DNA of 64,000 nt from Opitutaceae bacterium (GTDB lineage Bacteria; Verrucomicrobiota; Verrucomicrobiia; Opitutales; Opitutaceae): NCBI GenBank assembly GCA_027482185.1, contig JAIXWF010000015.1:186001-250000 (forward strand), written 5' to 3'. Position numbers and translations under genes: made by a program. This document shows, piece by piece, positions 19,354 to 27,673 of this stretch. The number at the start of each line of letters is the position of its first letter. Position 1 is the first letter of the stretch. A model generated the notes under the pieces. That model was not told where the DNA came from. It searched no databases and was given only the letters and a program-made list of their open reading frames with translations.

Positions 19354-20118
19354 TTAGCGGGTGGCGGCGGCGACGGCGCGGGGCTTGACTTTGCCGGCGA
19401 GCACGGCGCCGGGGATGGCGAGGTTGCCGGCGAAGTAGGCGAGACAGAAGGCGACCGCGGCGGCGCGCAGGGCGCCGGCCCAGCGGTGCGTGCGCCAGCC
19501 GAGGGTCTGGAAGAGACTGTCGAAGCCGTGGAGCAGGTGGAAACTAAGCAGGCCGACGGCGACGATGTAGAAGATCGCGACGGCGGGGCTCTGGAAGCCG
19601 TGGGCGACCATGCTGTAGACATCGTCGACCTGGGTGCCGGCCTTGACGACCGGGAAGCCGGCGACGGCGTAGTCCTGCGCCATCGTATACTTGGGCAGGT
19701 TGGCCTTGAAGGTGCCGGATTGGGCGGCGCCGAGGGTGAAGTGCGCGAGATGGTAGACGATGAACGCCAGCACCACGTAGCCCGTGAGGCGCATCGTGCG
19801 GGAGGCGAGCGTGGCGCGGATCGTGTGCTTGAAACCGTAGGGCACGGGACCGCGGGCGCGCCTGTTTTCCAACGTCAGGACCGTCGCGGCCCAGATATGG
19901 ATGACGACCGCGACCAGGAGACCGATGCGGGCGACCCAGAGCAGCGGCCCGAGCTGGTGCAGGAACTGGGCGTAGCCGTTGATCTTGTCCGGGTGGGAGA
20001 AGATCTGGAGGTTGCCGACCAGATGGCCGACCACGAAGCCGATGAGAATCGCGCCCGTGACGGCCATGAGGATTTTGCGGCCGATGGAGGAGCGGAAGAA
20101 GAAGCCGACTGGGTTCAT
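19354..20118 (-). CDS. sdhC: succinate dehydrogenase cytochrome b558 subunit
   Basis: 254 residues with five predicted membrane helices and histidines suited to bind two haems, for example [14 protein letters not shown] (His32), [21 protein letters not shown] and [18 protein letters not shown]. It matches the single-subunit, dihaem SdhC of the B. subtilis/Wolinella-like class, so no sdhD is expected and none is present. It anchors SdhAB to the inner membrane and exchanges electrons with quinone. First gene of the sdhCAB operon; its promoter should lie in 20119-20256. Confidence 0.94.
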   Translation of the reverse strand: MNPVGFFFRSSIGRKILMAVTGAILIGFVVGHLVGNLQIFSHPDKINGYAQFLHQLGPLLWVARIGLLVAVVIHIWAATVLTLENRRARGPVPYGFKHTIRATLASRTMRLTGYVVLAFIVYHLAHFTLGAAQSGTFKANLPKYTMAQDYAVAGFPVVKAGTQVDDVYSMVAHGFQSPAVAIFYIVAVGLLSFHLLHGFDSLFQTLGWRTHRWAGALRAAAVAFCLAYFAGNLAIPGAVLAGKVKPRAVAAATR

Positions 20119-20190
20119 CGCGGAAATTCGCCGTAGGGGTGGGTGCGCAAGGCGGCGAAAAATTCGGCCACCACCCTGCGGTTGTAAAGG

Positions 20191-20250
20191 CGCAGGCTGG
20201 TAACCGTTCGCTTATTAGCGAGCCTAACCTGCGGGAGAAGCCCGCGGGCC
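20191..20250. other. nested inverted repeats in the sdhC upstream gap
   Basis: The 138-base gap between the paaK-like stop and the sdhC start has no gene. It contains an imperfect cruciform (20191-20233; outer stem CGCAGG/CCTGCG, inner TCGCT/AGCGA around TATT). Next to it is a GC palindrome (GCCCGCGGG/CCGCGGGC, about 20240-20256) that borders the stop of the ligase gene. They may be a 3' hairpin of the ligase transcript or part of the sdh control region. Confidence 0.45.
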
Positions 20251-20256
20251 GCGGGC

Positions 20257-21522
20257 CTACTTGGCCAGCGGTTTCAGGAGGGCGAATTTCCCGCTCGCCG
20301 CCGGCGCGATGAACCGGCGCCGGAAGGCGTTCACCCGGGCGCCGCCGCCCAACATGGCGGCCACGGCGGCCTCGACCTTGGCATGGTCCGCCGTGTGGTC
20401 GGCCACGTAATGGAAGTCCCAGCGCGTCTCGCTCGTCTGCACCAGCGAGTAGTGCCAGCAGGCGAAGTCCGCCGGCAACGCCGCGTCGATGTCGGTCGGC
20501 GAGACCAGCGAGCCGTCGGCCCGGAAGTACAGGTTGCCCTCGCGACCGAGCAGGCGGTAGCCCGTCGCGCAGCGCTGCACGATGTCGCCCGTATGGTAGC
20601 GCAGCAACGGCATCGCCTCGCGGTCGCGGGTCGTGACGTAGATCTGGAAAACATCCGGCAGCTCCGCGCGCCACGGCACGAGCTCGATGAAAGCGTTGGC
20701 GTCGATCACCTGCGAGTTGTCCTTGAACGCCTCGCCGACGAACAGATACCCGGCCTCGGTCGAGCCATAGAGATCGACCTGCGCGGCGGGAAACACCTCG
20801 GCGATGCGCTGGCCGTGCTGCGTGCTCGCCTTGCCGTAGGTAAGGATCACGGCCTTGAGGCTCGGCACTTTGACGCCGCGCTTCTGCGCCGCGCGCGCGA
20901 GCAGCGAAAGGTAAACGGGTTCGCCCTCGAGCACCTCGGGCTGCGTCGCCTGCAACTCGACCACGATGCGGTCCCATTCCGCTTCCGGGAACGCGAAGGG
21001 ATCGCTCGACAGATTGAGGTAGACGACGCCGTCGAAGTACCGGTGCGGAAACGGATGGTCCTCGTACGGGCAGAGGTTGCTCGAGCAGCCGACGGGAGCG
21101 AGGACGCACTTGCGGTAGGGCCGGCCCACATACGGACGCAAAATCGGCGACGCGAGGTACGCGCGGGCCGTCTGGGCGTTCCACCAGCCGTCCTCCATGA
21201 TCACGGTCATGGGCGACTGCGTCGTACCGCCGGTACTCTCGTACTCGAATTTCTTTTCCTGCAGGCCGCGCTCGATCGCCGCGTAGTCGGCGAAAAAGGC
21301 CTGGTGCCCGCGGGTCACGATTTCTTTTTTCGACAGCGCCGGGATCTCGCGGAAACAGGACCACCGCAGCGGCTCGGCATGGAGCGGGAAACGCTGCCCA
21401 TAGAGCGGGCTGCGCGCGTAGATCTTCCGCACTTCGTTTTCCAGCGGCGCCGGCACCCGGGCGGGATCGGAAATCGGATTCCCGAAAACCTCGGGCGCAT
21501 TGGCAAACGTGGGAGCGGACAT
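20257..21522 (-). CDS. PaaK-like AMP-forming acyl-CoA ligase/adenylating enzyme
   Basis: 421 residues, the length of phenylacetate-CoA ligase-type enzymes. The ATP-binding loop is YESTGGTTQSPMTV and the adenylate-site motif is DLYGSTEAGYLF; a later RYHTGDIVQR carries the conserved Asp-containing A8-like motif. The family activates a carboxylic acid with ATP and passes it to CoA or another acceptor. No phenylacetate degradation genes are near, so the substrate is open; CapK/PaaK-like enzymes also serve in surface polysaccharide or lipid modification. It is followed by the sdh operon and preceded by a NUDIX gene 37 bases away, all on the minus strand. Confidence 0.85.
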   Translation of the reverse strand: MSAPTFANAPEVFGNPISDPARVPAPLENEVRKIYARSPLYGQRFPLHAEPLRWSCFREIPALSKKEIVTRGHQAFFADYAAIERGLQEKKFEYESTGGTTQSPMTVIMEDGWWNAQTARAYLASPILRPYVGRPYRKCVLAPVGCSSNLCPYEDHPFPHRYFDGVVYLNLSSDPFAFPEAEWDRIVVELQATQPEVLEGEPVYLSLLARAAQKRGVKVPSLKAVILTYGKASTQHGQRIAEVFPAAQVDLYGSTEAGYLFVGEAFKDNSQVIDANAFIELVPWRAELPDVFQIYVTTRDREAMPLLRYHTGDIVQRCATGYRLLGREGNLYFRADGSLVSPTDIDAALPADFACWHYSLVQTSETRWDFHYVADHTADHAKVEAAVAAMLGGGARVNAFRRRFIAPAASGKFALLKPLAK

Positions 21523-21559
21523 CGTTGGACTGCTGAGGGAACGCGCGGACGGAGCGAAG

Positions 21560-22141
21560 TCAAACGCCGGTCCCGCCGCGCCGCGCGCGCCACTCCGGCT
21601 CGAACAGCATCAGCGCGTTGAGCACGAGCCCGTGCACGATGCCGCCGTTGCGCGCGAGCGCGTAGACTTCGTCGGCCGGCAACGCCACGACCTCGATCTC
21701 CTCGTCGGCATCCCACTCAAGCTCCGCGGTGGCGGCGGCGCCGTCGACGAACACGAAGTGGCAGCGGTTCGACTGGATCGCCGGATTCGGGCACACCGAG
21801 CCGAGCAGCCGCGCCGCGCCGCCGGCGTAGCCCGTTTCCTCGCGCAACTCGCGCAGGCCCGCCGCGACCGGATCCTCGCCCGGCTCCATCACGCCGCCGG
21901 GAATCTCGAGGGAAAAACCGTCGATGCCGAAACGGAATTGCCGCACCAGCACGATGCGGCCGTCGGCGGTGAGCGCGACGACGTTGACCCAATCCGAAGG
22001 CGCCACGACGACGAACTCCTTTTCCGTGCCGCGCACCGGATGGAGGTAGGTGCGGCCGAGCACGTCGAAGACGCGCGTCTCGTGCCTGACCTGCTCGCCC
22101 AGCAGCTGCCAGCGGGCGGGGGACCGGGAACCTTGGCTCAT
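21560..22141 (-). CDS. NUDIX hydrolase, ADP-ribose pyrophosphatase-like
   Basis: 193 residues. The NUDIX box is complete: GGVMEPGEDPVAAGLRELRE followed by ETGY, fitting Gx5Ex7REUxEExGU. The N-terminal domain (RVFDVLGRTYLHPVRG, FVVVAPSDWVNVVAL) and the position of the IPGG strand fit the ADP-ribose/GDP-mannose pyrophosphatase branch. It would hydrolyse a nucleoside-diphosphate-linked compound in the cytoplasm. It lies between a LysM protein gene and the ligase gene on the same strand; a terminator-like hairpin lies just upstream of it (22149-22187), so it may have its own promoter. Confidence 0.9.
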   Translation of the reverse strand: MSQGSRSPARWQLLGEQVRHETRVFDVLGRTYLHPVRGTEKEFVVVAPSDWVNVVALTADGRIVLVRQFRFGIDGFSLEIPGGVMEPGEDPVAAGLRELREETGYAGGAARLLGSVCPNPAIQSNRCHFVFVDGAAATAELEWDADEEIEVVALPADEVYALARNGGIVHGLVLNALMLFEPEWRARRGGTGV

Positions 22142-22148
22142 GGTCGGG

Positions 22149-22187
22149 GAAAAAAAATGCCCCCCGCGGCGGACGCGAGAGGCATTT
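22149..22187 (-). terminator. intrinsic terminator of the LysM gene
   Basis: On the minus strand, downstream of the LysM stop, AAATGCC and GGCATTT form a 7-bp stem around a GC-rich loop. The stem is followed by further T residues (the run of A at 22150-22157 on the plus strand). It separates the LysM gene from the NUDIX gene, whose start is at 22141. Confidence 0.65.
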
Positions 22188-22211
22188 CGGAAAGAGTCCG
22201 GAAATCCGGAA

Positions 22212-22739
22212 TTACTTCTTCGGGAGCTTGAGCTTCTGGCCGACCTTGAGGGCGGAGGAGTTCACGCCGGGATTGACGGCCGCGACATCCGCCGGGCTGA
22301 CGCCCTGCGCGCGCGCGATCTTGGCGAACGTGTCGCCGGGCTTGACGATGTACTCGCCGGGACCCGCGACGACGGGCTCGCCGCTGCCCTTCTTGCCGCC
22401 CTTTTCGGCGACCGGAGCCGGCTTCTTGGCGGCTTCCTCGAGCTTCAGCACGGCGCCGCTGATGCGGGTGAGCTCGTTGCTGACGGTGTTGAACGCATCC
22501 TGCGTGGAACGCTGCAGCACGACGATGTCCTTCGCCGCTTTCTCGGCCGCCTGCTGGGCGCCGCCGACCTGACCCTCGATGCCGTCGACCTTGTCGACCT
22601 TCACCTGATGTTCGGCCAGCGTCCGGTTCACCTTCGAGAGGGAAATCGCGGAGTACGCGGCGAGCACGAGGGCGATTACGCCGACAATGACCGCGCCGAC
22701 CGGCAGCATGTTGTTGTTTTCACGAGAAATGGTGTCCAT
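22212..22739 (-). CDS. membrane-anchored LysM-domain protein
   Basis: 175 residues. A hydrophobic helix lies at about 12-32 (LPVGAVIVGVIALVLAAYSA). An Ala/Lys/Glu-rich region of coiled-coil character follows (VDKVDGIEGQVGGAQQAAEK), then a linker, and a single LysM domain at about 128-174 (YIVKPGDTFAKIARAQGVSP to LKVGQKLKLPKK). LysM binds peptidoglycan, so the protein likely connects the inner membrane to the cell wall. It stands alone, with its own terminator. It is divergent from the ECF sigma gene across a gap of 294 bases (22740-23033) in which I see no further gene. Confidence 0.85.
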   Translation of the reverse strand: MDTISRENNNMLPVGAVIVGVIALVLAAYSAISLSKVNRTLAEHQVKVDKVDGIEGQVGGAQQAAEKAAKDIVVLQRSTQDAFNTVSNELTRISGAVLKLEEAAKKPAPVAEKGGKKGSGEPVVAGPGEYIVKPGDTFAKIARAQGVSPADVAAVNPGVNSSALKVGQKLKLPKK

Positions 22740-23033
22740 GGAGGGAAGGAGAAGTCGCCGACAAGAAAGCTATTCGTAACCTGAAGCAAGCAGAGATTGG
22801 GCCGCACCGCGCCGCCGCGCCGGCGCCCGGATTTCGGGCCGTTTTCGGGGCCGGAAACGAACAGGCACTCCGGCCGGGAGGAAGGCCCGGACCGGATACC
22901 AATACCGTAAACGCAGCCGACGCCGGAATGGGTTAGCGCATTTTAGGAAAAATTCCGCTCTGCCGGATAGCTCTCGACAGCCCCTCCCGCCGTTCAACGC
23001 TCGCGGCCGTCGCGTCCCTGCGCGATCCACCCC

Positions 23034-23588
23034 ATGCCCCCGACAGAACCGGCCCGTTGGTTTTCCGCGCACGTCCAGCCGTATGAGCCGGCGCTGCGGG
23101 CGTACCTCCAGAAACGCTTTCCGGCCCTGCCCGACCACGACGACCTGCTGCAGGAAACCTACCTGCGCACCTTGCGCGCCTACGAAGGCGGCCGCGTGAC
23201 CCACGCGAAAGCATTTCTCTTCACCACGGCGCGCAACGCGGCGATCGACCTTTTCCGCCGGCGCCGCGGCCGCGACCACGAGCCGATCTCCGATGCATCC
23301 GCTTTGCCGCTGCTCGACGAAGCGCCGGGCTTCGGCGAGGCCCTCGAACGCGAGCAGCGGCTCGAGGTTTTGCTCGAAGCCATCCTCGCGCTGCCCGAAC
23401 GCTGCCGACAGGTGATGATGCTGCGCCACCTCGACGGCCTCGCCTACAAGGAAATCGCGGAGCGCCTCGGCATCTCACCCGAGACCGTGAAGGTGCACAT
23501 GATCAAAGGTATCAAAGACTGCACCCGTTTCTTCCAGCGCCGGGGCATGCTCGGCGCCGACACGCCCGCCGGTCGCCTCGCCTCATGA
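23034..23588 (+). CDS. ECF-family RNA polymerase sigma factor (FecI-like)
   Basis: 184 residues with regions 2 and 4 only. Region 2 shows HDDLLQETYLRTLRAYEGGR and FLFTTARNAAIDLFRRRRGR; region 4 shows LPERCRQVMMLRHLDGLAYK, EIAERLGISPETVKVHMIKG. It directs transcription of surface-signalling target genes. It overlaps the following fecR gene by 4 bases (ATGA), and the next gene is a TonB receptor with an STN signalling domain, so this is a complete FecI-FecR-FecA-type unit. The signal is not identifiable from sequence. It begins at ATG 23034, after a 294-base divergent gap with no visible gene. Confidence 0.94.
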   Translation: MPPTEPARWFSAHVQPYEPALRAYLQKRFPALPDHDDLLQETYLRTLRAYEGGRVTHAKAFLFTTARNAAIDLFRRRRGRDHEPISDASALPLLDEAPGFGEALEREQRLEVLLEAILALPERCRQVMMLRHLDGLAYKEIAERLGISPETVKVHMIKGIKDCTRFFQRRGMLGADTPAGRLAS

Positions 23589-24610
23589 ACCCGGCCGCCG
23601 ACTTCCCTGCGCCCGAGGACGACGCCCTCGAAACCGCCGCCGCCGAGTGGCTGGTGGAGCGGGACGCCGGCTTCGGCCCCGGCCGCGCGGCCGTCTTTGC
23701 CGCCTGGCGCGCCGCCGATCCCCGCCACGAAGCCGCGGTCGCCCGCACCGAAGCCGCCCTCGCCCTGCTCGCCGACCTGCCCGCCGTGCGCGTGCCGCTC
23801 GCGGCCCGGCTCGCCGCGGAGCCGCCGCCGGTCCGCCGTGTTCATTTCCGACCCGCCCCCTGGGCCGCCGGCCTCGCCGCCGCCATCGCCGTCGCCGCCG
23901 CGTGGTGGTCCTTCTCCCCCGGTGAGGCCGAGCAGCGGTTCGCGACCGCCGCGACCCGCCAGCAGCAGGTCGCGCTCGGCGACGGCTCGGTCCTTGACCT
24001 CAACGTGAGCACCGACGTGCAGGTTGCCCTCACGCCGCAGGAACGCCGCGTCGTCCTCTCCGCCGGCGAAGCGCACTTCGCGGTCGCGCCCGACCCGGCG
24101 CGCCCCTTCATTGTCACCGCCGGCGACATCTCCGTCCGCGCAGTCGGCACCGCGTTCACGGTGCGCCTCGGCGAAGCGGGCGTCGAGGTCGTCGTTACCG
24201 AGGGCAAAGTCGCCGTCGCGCGCGGCCCCGGCCGCGAACCGGCGGACGCCCCGGCCCCCGCGGAGCGCCAGGTGCTGGTCGCCGGCGAACGCACGCGCGT
24301 CGGCCGCGACGCCGCGACGGCCGCCGCGCGGGTCGAACGCCTCTCCGCGGACGAGCTGCAGCAGGCCGGCCGCTGGCACAGCCGCGTCATGACGTTCACG
24401 GACCTGCCGCTGCGCGACGCCGTCGTGCTCTTCAACCGCCGCAACGCGCAACAGCTCGTCCTCGCCGACGCCGCGCTGGGCGAGCGCAAGATCGGCGGCG
24501 CCTTCGCCGCCGACCAGGTCGAGGCCTTCGTGCGGCTGCTCGCGCAGGACGGCGACGTCTTGGTCGCCCGCCGGAGCGCGACGGAGATCGTGCTGCGTTC
24601 CGCGCCGTGA
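23585..24610 (+). CDS. FecR-family anti-sigma / signal-transducing membrane protein
   Basis: 341 residues. The cytoplasmic N-terminal domain (about 15-65, AAEWLVERDAGFGPGRAAVF, WRAADPRHEAAVARTEAAL) is the sigma-binding part. One membrane helix lies at about 92-110 (PWAAGLAAAIAVAAAWW). The periplasmic FecR domain follows (QQVALGDGSVLDLNVSTDVQ, FIVTAGDISVRAVGTAFTVR), and a C-terminal STN/DUF4974-like segment (FTDLPLRDAVVLFNRRNAQQ, EAFVRLLAQDGDV) should touch the receptor's STN domain. It holds the ECF sigma inactive until the receptor signals. Confidence 0.93.
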   Translation: MNPAADFPAPEDDALETAAAEWLVERDAGFGPGRAAVFAAWRAADPRHEAAVARTEAALALLADLPAVRVPLAARLAAEPPPVRRVHFRPAPWAAGLAAAIAVAAAWWSFSPGEAEQRFATAATRQQQVALGDGSVLDLNVSTDVQVALTPQERRVVLSAGEAHFAVAPDPARPFIVTAGDISVRAVGTAFTVRLGEAGVEVVVTEGKVAVARGPGREPADAPAPAERQVLVAGERTRVGRDAATAAARVERLSADELQQAGRWHSRVMTFTDLPLRDAVVLFNRRNAQQLVLADAALGERKIGGAFAADQVEAFVRLLAQDGDVLVARRSATEIVLRSAP

Positions 24611-24717
24611 GCCGGCTCGACGGTGCCCGGCGCACAGCGGACTGGACCCGTCGGTCCGGGGTCGCACTAACCTATTTCGTCCGGCGCTGCGTTACAGGGG
24701 CGGTTCTGCTCCTGCTC

Positions 24718-27396
24718 ATGTCGCCCCGCCTCCTCGCCCCCTCCCGCCTCGTCGCATCCGCCCTCGGCTGCGCGCTGGCCGCGTCGGCGGTGTCGGGCGC
24801 GGCGTCCGTCGAGCCGAAGCGGAGCTACGACCTCCCTTCCGGCGACGCCGCCGCAACGCTCACCCAGTTCGCCGGAGCTTCCGGCCAGCAGATCATTTTC
24901 ATGATGGACAAGGTCAAGGGCGAGCGGACCAACGCCGTCGCCGGCCTGTACGCCGCGCGCGAGGCCCTCGACCGCATGCTTGCGGGCACCGCCCTGAGCG
25001 CCGCGCGCGATCCCGCGACCGGTGCCTTCGTGGTCAGCCGCAAGTCGGCCAAGGGAGAGGTCGGACCCGTTTCCGATCCGCAACCCAAACCCAAGCCCGA
25101 AACCATGAAATCATCCCGCAACGCCCTCGCCCTCGCCGTCGGCTGGCTCCTCGCCGGCACCGCGCTGGACGCCCAGACCGCCCCCGCCGCCTCCCCCGCC
25201 GCGGCCAAGGCGGAAGAGACGATTGTCCTCAGCAAATTCACCGTCTCCACCACGAACGACAAAGGCTACCGCGCCTCCAATTCCGTCTCCGCCACGCGCA
25301 TCGACACCCCGATCAAGGACCTGCCCTTCGCCGTCAGCGCCTACACCGAGCAATTCCTCGCCGACATCGGCACCCGCGAACTGACCGACGTGCTCAAGTT
25401 CGCGCCTGCGGTCACGAGCGGTTCCGAAGGCTTCTCCAACGGCAATTCCTTCATGATGGTGCGCGGCTTCCAGTCGGTGCCGCAGCGCAACGGCCTCTAC
25501 AGTCCGCTCTACGTCGACGGCTCCGTCGTTCAGCGCGTCGAAATCGTGAAGGGACCCGCGTCGCTGTTCTACGGCCAGATCGCCCCCGGCGGTGTCGTCA
25601 ACTACATCACCAAGCGGGCCGGCGAAAAGGCCGCCGGCACCGTCTCCGCGCAAGCGGGCAGCTACGACTTCGCCCGCGTCCAGCTCGACGTGAACCAGCC
25701 CGTCGTCGCCGACCGCGCCTTCCTCCGCTTCAACACCGCCTGGGAAAACCTCGAGCGCTACGTCGACAAGACCAAGGGCGACATCCTCGTGGTGAATCCC
25801 AATGCCACGGTGAAAGTCTCGGACAACTCTTCCCTCAACGTCGACTACACCTGGTACCGCCGCAACGAGGAGCCCCAGGCCCTCATGCGCCAGAGCATTT
25901 TGATTCCGCTGAACGGCTTCAACTACTTCGGCCACTACGCGATCGCCGACCGTCGCTACAACGCCACCAGCATCTTCGACTACAAGAAGACCGAGGTCGA
26001 GACGCTCACCGCCGACTACGTTGTCCGCCATGCCAAGGATTGGACCACGCGCGCCGTCTTCGACTGGAACAAGAGCATGCAGAAGATGAAGCAGACCGGC
26101 CGCGGCGACGTGACCATTTTGCTGCCCGCCGCCTTTCTCGCCCGCATCCCGACGACGTTCCAGGCCGCCAGTCTCTTCCTGAACGAAAACCTGCCCGCCG
26201 ATCTCTCCACGCTGGCGACCGGCTCGCAGAATGTCCGCCGCATGCGCTACGAGGCCAACTACACCCAGCGCCGCACCTTCCAGCTCGAGACCGCGGGCAA
26301 GGTCCAGTTCGCCGGCGCCACCTGGAAACCCCTCTTCGGGTACCAGCGCAACACCGGCCTCAACCAGATCTACCAGTCGCAGCTTGCGCCCGCCCTGTGG
26401 GCCCCGGCCTGGAACATTTTCGACCGCCGCACGTGGATCGACAACGACTCCCCCGTCGCCTCCTGGCCGGTCAACAACAACACCTTCTCCCGCTTCGAGA
26501 ATCTCGGCGCCTACTCCGCCCACCAACTCTCCCTCCTCGACGACCGCCTGATCTTTGTCGGCGGCGTCCGCTGGTCCAAGTCCGAGGCCCAGGCCACGCA
26601 GGCCCTCACCGGCGCCGCCGGCAACGCGTTCTCCACCAAACGCACCACGCCGCAATTCGGCGCCGGCTACAAACTCCGCCGCGACCTCATGCTCTACGCG
26701 AGTTACAGCGAGTCGTTCATCGCCGCCAACTCCATGCTCGCCACGCGCGGCGTCGCCGACCGCGTCGCCGCCCCCTTCCTCGGCAGCGGCTACGAAGCCG
26801 GCCTCAAGGCCGATTTCCTCGAGGGCCGCCTCTCCGGCAATCTCGCCTACTTCAACAACGAGCAGAAAAACTACATCTTCAGCTACGTCGAATTCAGCAC
26901 CACGGGCATCACGCTCAGCACGCAGGTGCAGGACGGCAACGTGGTCGCCAGCGAAGGCGTGGAACTCGAGCTGACGTACTCGCCCACCGACGCCTGGCAG
27001 CTCTATTTCAGCGCCAGCCACGCCACCACGGAGTACACCGCGATCTCGTCGCGCGACGTGCAGTACCTGCTCGGCACCGCCCCGCAGTACACCGCCCGCG
27101 ACCGCGCCAACCTCTGGACGCGCTACAGCTTCCAGGGCCGGGAATCGAAGGGCTTCTGGGTCGGCGCCGGCTTCAACTACACCGGCAAAAAGGCCGAGAT
27201 CTCCAACAACCCCTGGCTCTATTTGCCGGCGCAAACCGTCTTCGACGCCGTCGTCGGCTACGATTGGAAAACGGCCGGCAACCGCTGGTCCGCCAAGTTG
27301 ACCTGGAAAAACATCACCGACGAGGACGAGGTCCAGACCGTCCGCGAACGCGGCCAGCCTTCCCGTATCATCGCCGACGTCACCGTGCGCTTCTGA
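24718..27396 (+). CDS. TonB-dependent receptor with N-terminal STN signalling domain (FecA-like)
   Basis: 892 residues from ATG 24718, chosen for its signal peptide (MSPRLLAPSRLVASALGCAL). The GTG at 24607 overlapping the fecR stop is an alternative that adds 37 residues. STN domain at about 35-110 (YDLPSGDAAATLTQFAGASG, IIFMMDKVKG). A Pro/Lys linker follows, then an internal Met (ATG 25105) opens a second signal-peptide-like stretch (MKSSRNALALAVGWLLAGTA). After that come a TonB-box-like segment (ETIVLSKFTVSTTNDKGYRA), the plug (VSAYTEQFLADIGTRELTDV, RVEIVKGPASLFYGQIAPGG) and a 22-strand-type barrel ending in Phe (DVTVRF). It is an outer-membrane importer that also signals to FecR; a siderophore is likely but unproven. 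Confidence 0.9.
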   Translation: MSPRLLAPSRLVASALGCALAASAVSGAASVEPKRSYDLPSGDAAATLTQFAGASGQQIIFMMDKVKGERTNAVAGLYAAREALDRMLAGTALSAARDPATGAFVVSRKSAKGEVGPVSDPQPKPKPETMKSSRNALALAVGWLLAGTALDAQTAPAASPAAAKAEETIVLSKFTVSTTNDKGYRASNSVSATRIDTPIKDLPFAVSAYTEQFLADIGTRELTDVLKFAPAVTSGSEGFSNGNSFMMVRGFQSVPQRNGLYSPLYVDGSVVQRVEIVKGPASLFYGQIAPGGVVNYITKRAGEKAAGTVSAQAGSYDFARVQLDVNQPVVADRAFLRFNTAWENLERYVDKTKGDILVVNPNATVKVSDNSSLNVDYTWYRRNEEPQALMRQSILIPLNGFNYFGHYAIADRRYNATSIFDYKKTEVETLTADYVVRHAKDWTTRAVFDWNKSMQKMKQTGRGDVTILLPAAFLARIPTTFQAASLFLNENLPADLSTLATGSQNVRRMRYEANYTQRRTFQLETAGKVQFAGATWKPLFGYQRNTGLNQIYQSQLAPALWAPAWNIFDRRTWIDNDSPVASWPVNNNTFSRFENLGAYSAHQLSLLDDRLIFVGGVRWSKSEAQATQALTGAAGNAFSTKRTTPQFGAGYKLRRDLMLYASYSESFIAANSMLATRGVADRVAAPFLGSGYEAGLKADFLEGRLSGNLAYFNNEQKNYIFSYVEFSTTGITLSTQVQDGNVVASEGVELELTYSPTDAWQLYFSASHATTEYTAISSRDVQYLLGTAPQYTARDRANLWTRYSFQGRESKGFWVGAGFNYTGKKAEISNNPWLYLPAQTVFDAVVGYDWKTAGNRWSAKLTWKNITDEDEVQTVRERGQPSRIIADVTVRF

Positions 27397-27426
27397 ACGC
27401 CGCCCGGCGCCCTCTCCGCCGCCCGC

Positions 27427-27459
27427 AAGGCCGCGTCCGCCCGCCGGACGCGGCCTTTT
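27427..27459 (+). terminator. intrinsic terminator of the sigma-FecR-receptor unit
   Basis: A 13-bp stem (AAGGCCGCGTCCG with CGGACGCGGCCTT) around a five-base loop, followed by TTTT, 30 bases past the receptor stop codon. Strong by structure. Confidence 0.85.
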
Positions 27460-27480
27460 GCTTCGGGTCCGCCGGCGCGG

Positions 27481-27557
27481 TGGTCGGGGCGACAGGATTC
27501 GAACCTGCGACCTCCTGGTCCCAAACCAGGCGCTCTACCAGGCTAAGCTACACCCCG
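27481..27557 (-). tRNA. tRNA-Pro (anticodon TGG)
   Basis: 77 bases on the minus strand, including an encoded CCA. Acceptor stem CGGGGTG/CGCCCCG (one G-T pair), D-arm with AGCCTGGTAGAGC, anticodon arm CCTGG-TTTGGGA-CCAGG giving TGG, variable loop AGGTC, and T-arm GCAGG-TTCGAAT-CCTGT. All elements are canonical. It reads the CCA family of proline codons. It lies between the TonB receptor terminator and the Ig-domain protein gene. Confidence 0.95.
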
Positions 27558-27673
27558 GACACACGCGGCGAACCCTTGGCACCCTCGCCGGGGTGTCAAT
27601 GGCGCCGTACACCGCCGCCGCACGTGCAACCGCGGCATGGACAACCCGCGCCCGCCTTGGTTGAAACCGCCCC

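Noticed and set aside
24607-24717. N-terminal extension of the STN-TonB receptor from GTG 24607
   Set aside because: Not excluded, but the added 37 residues precede a good signal peptide starting at 24718, so the shorter form was annotated.
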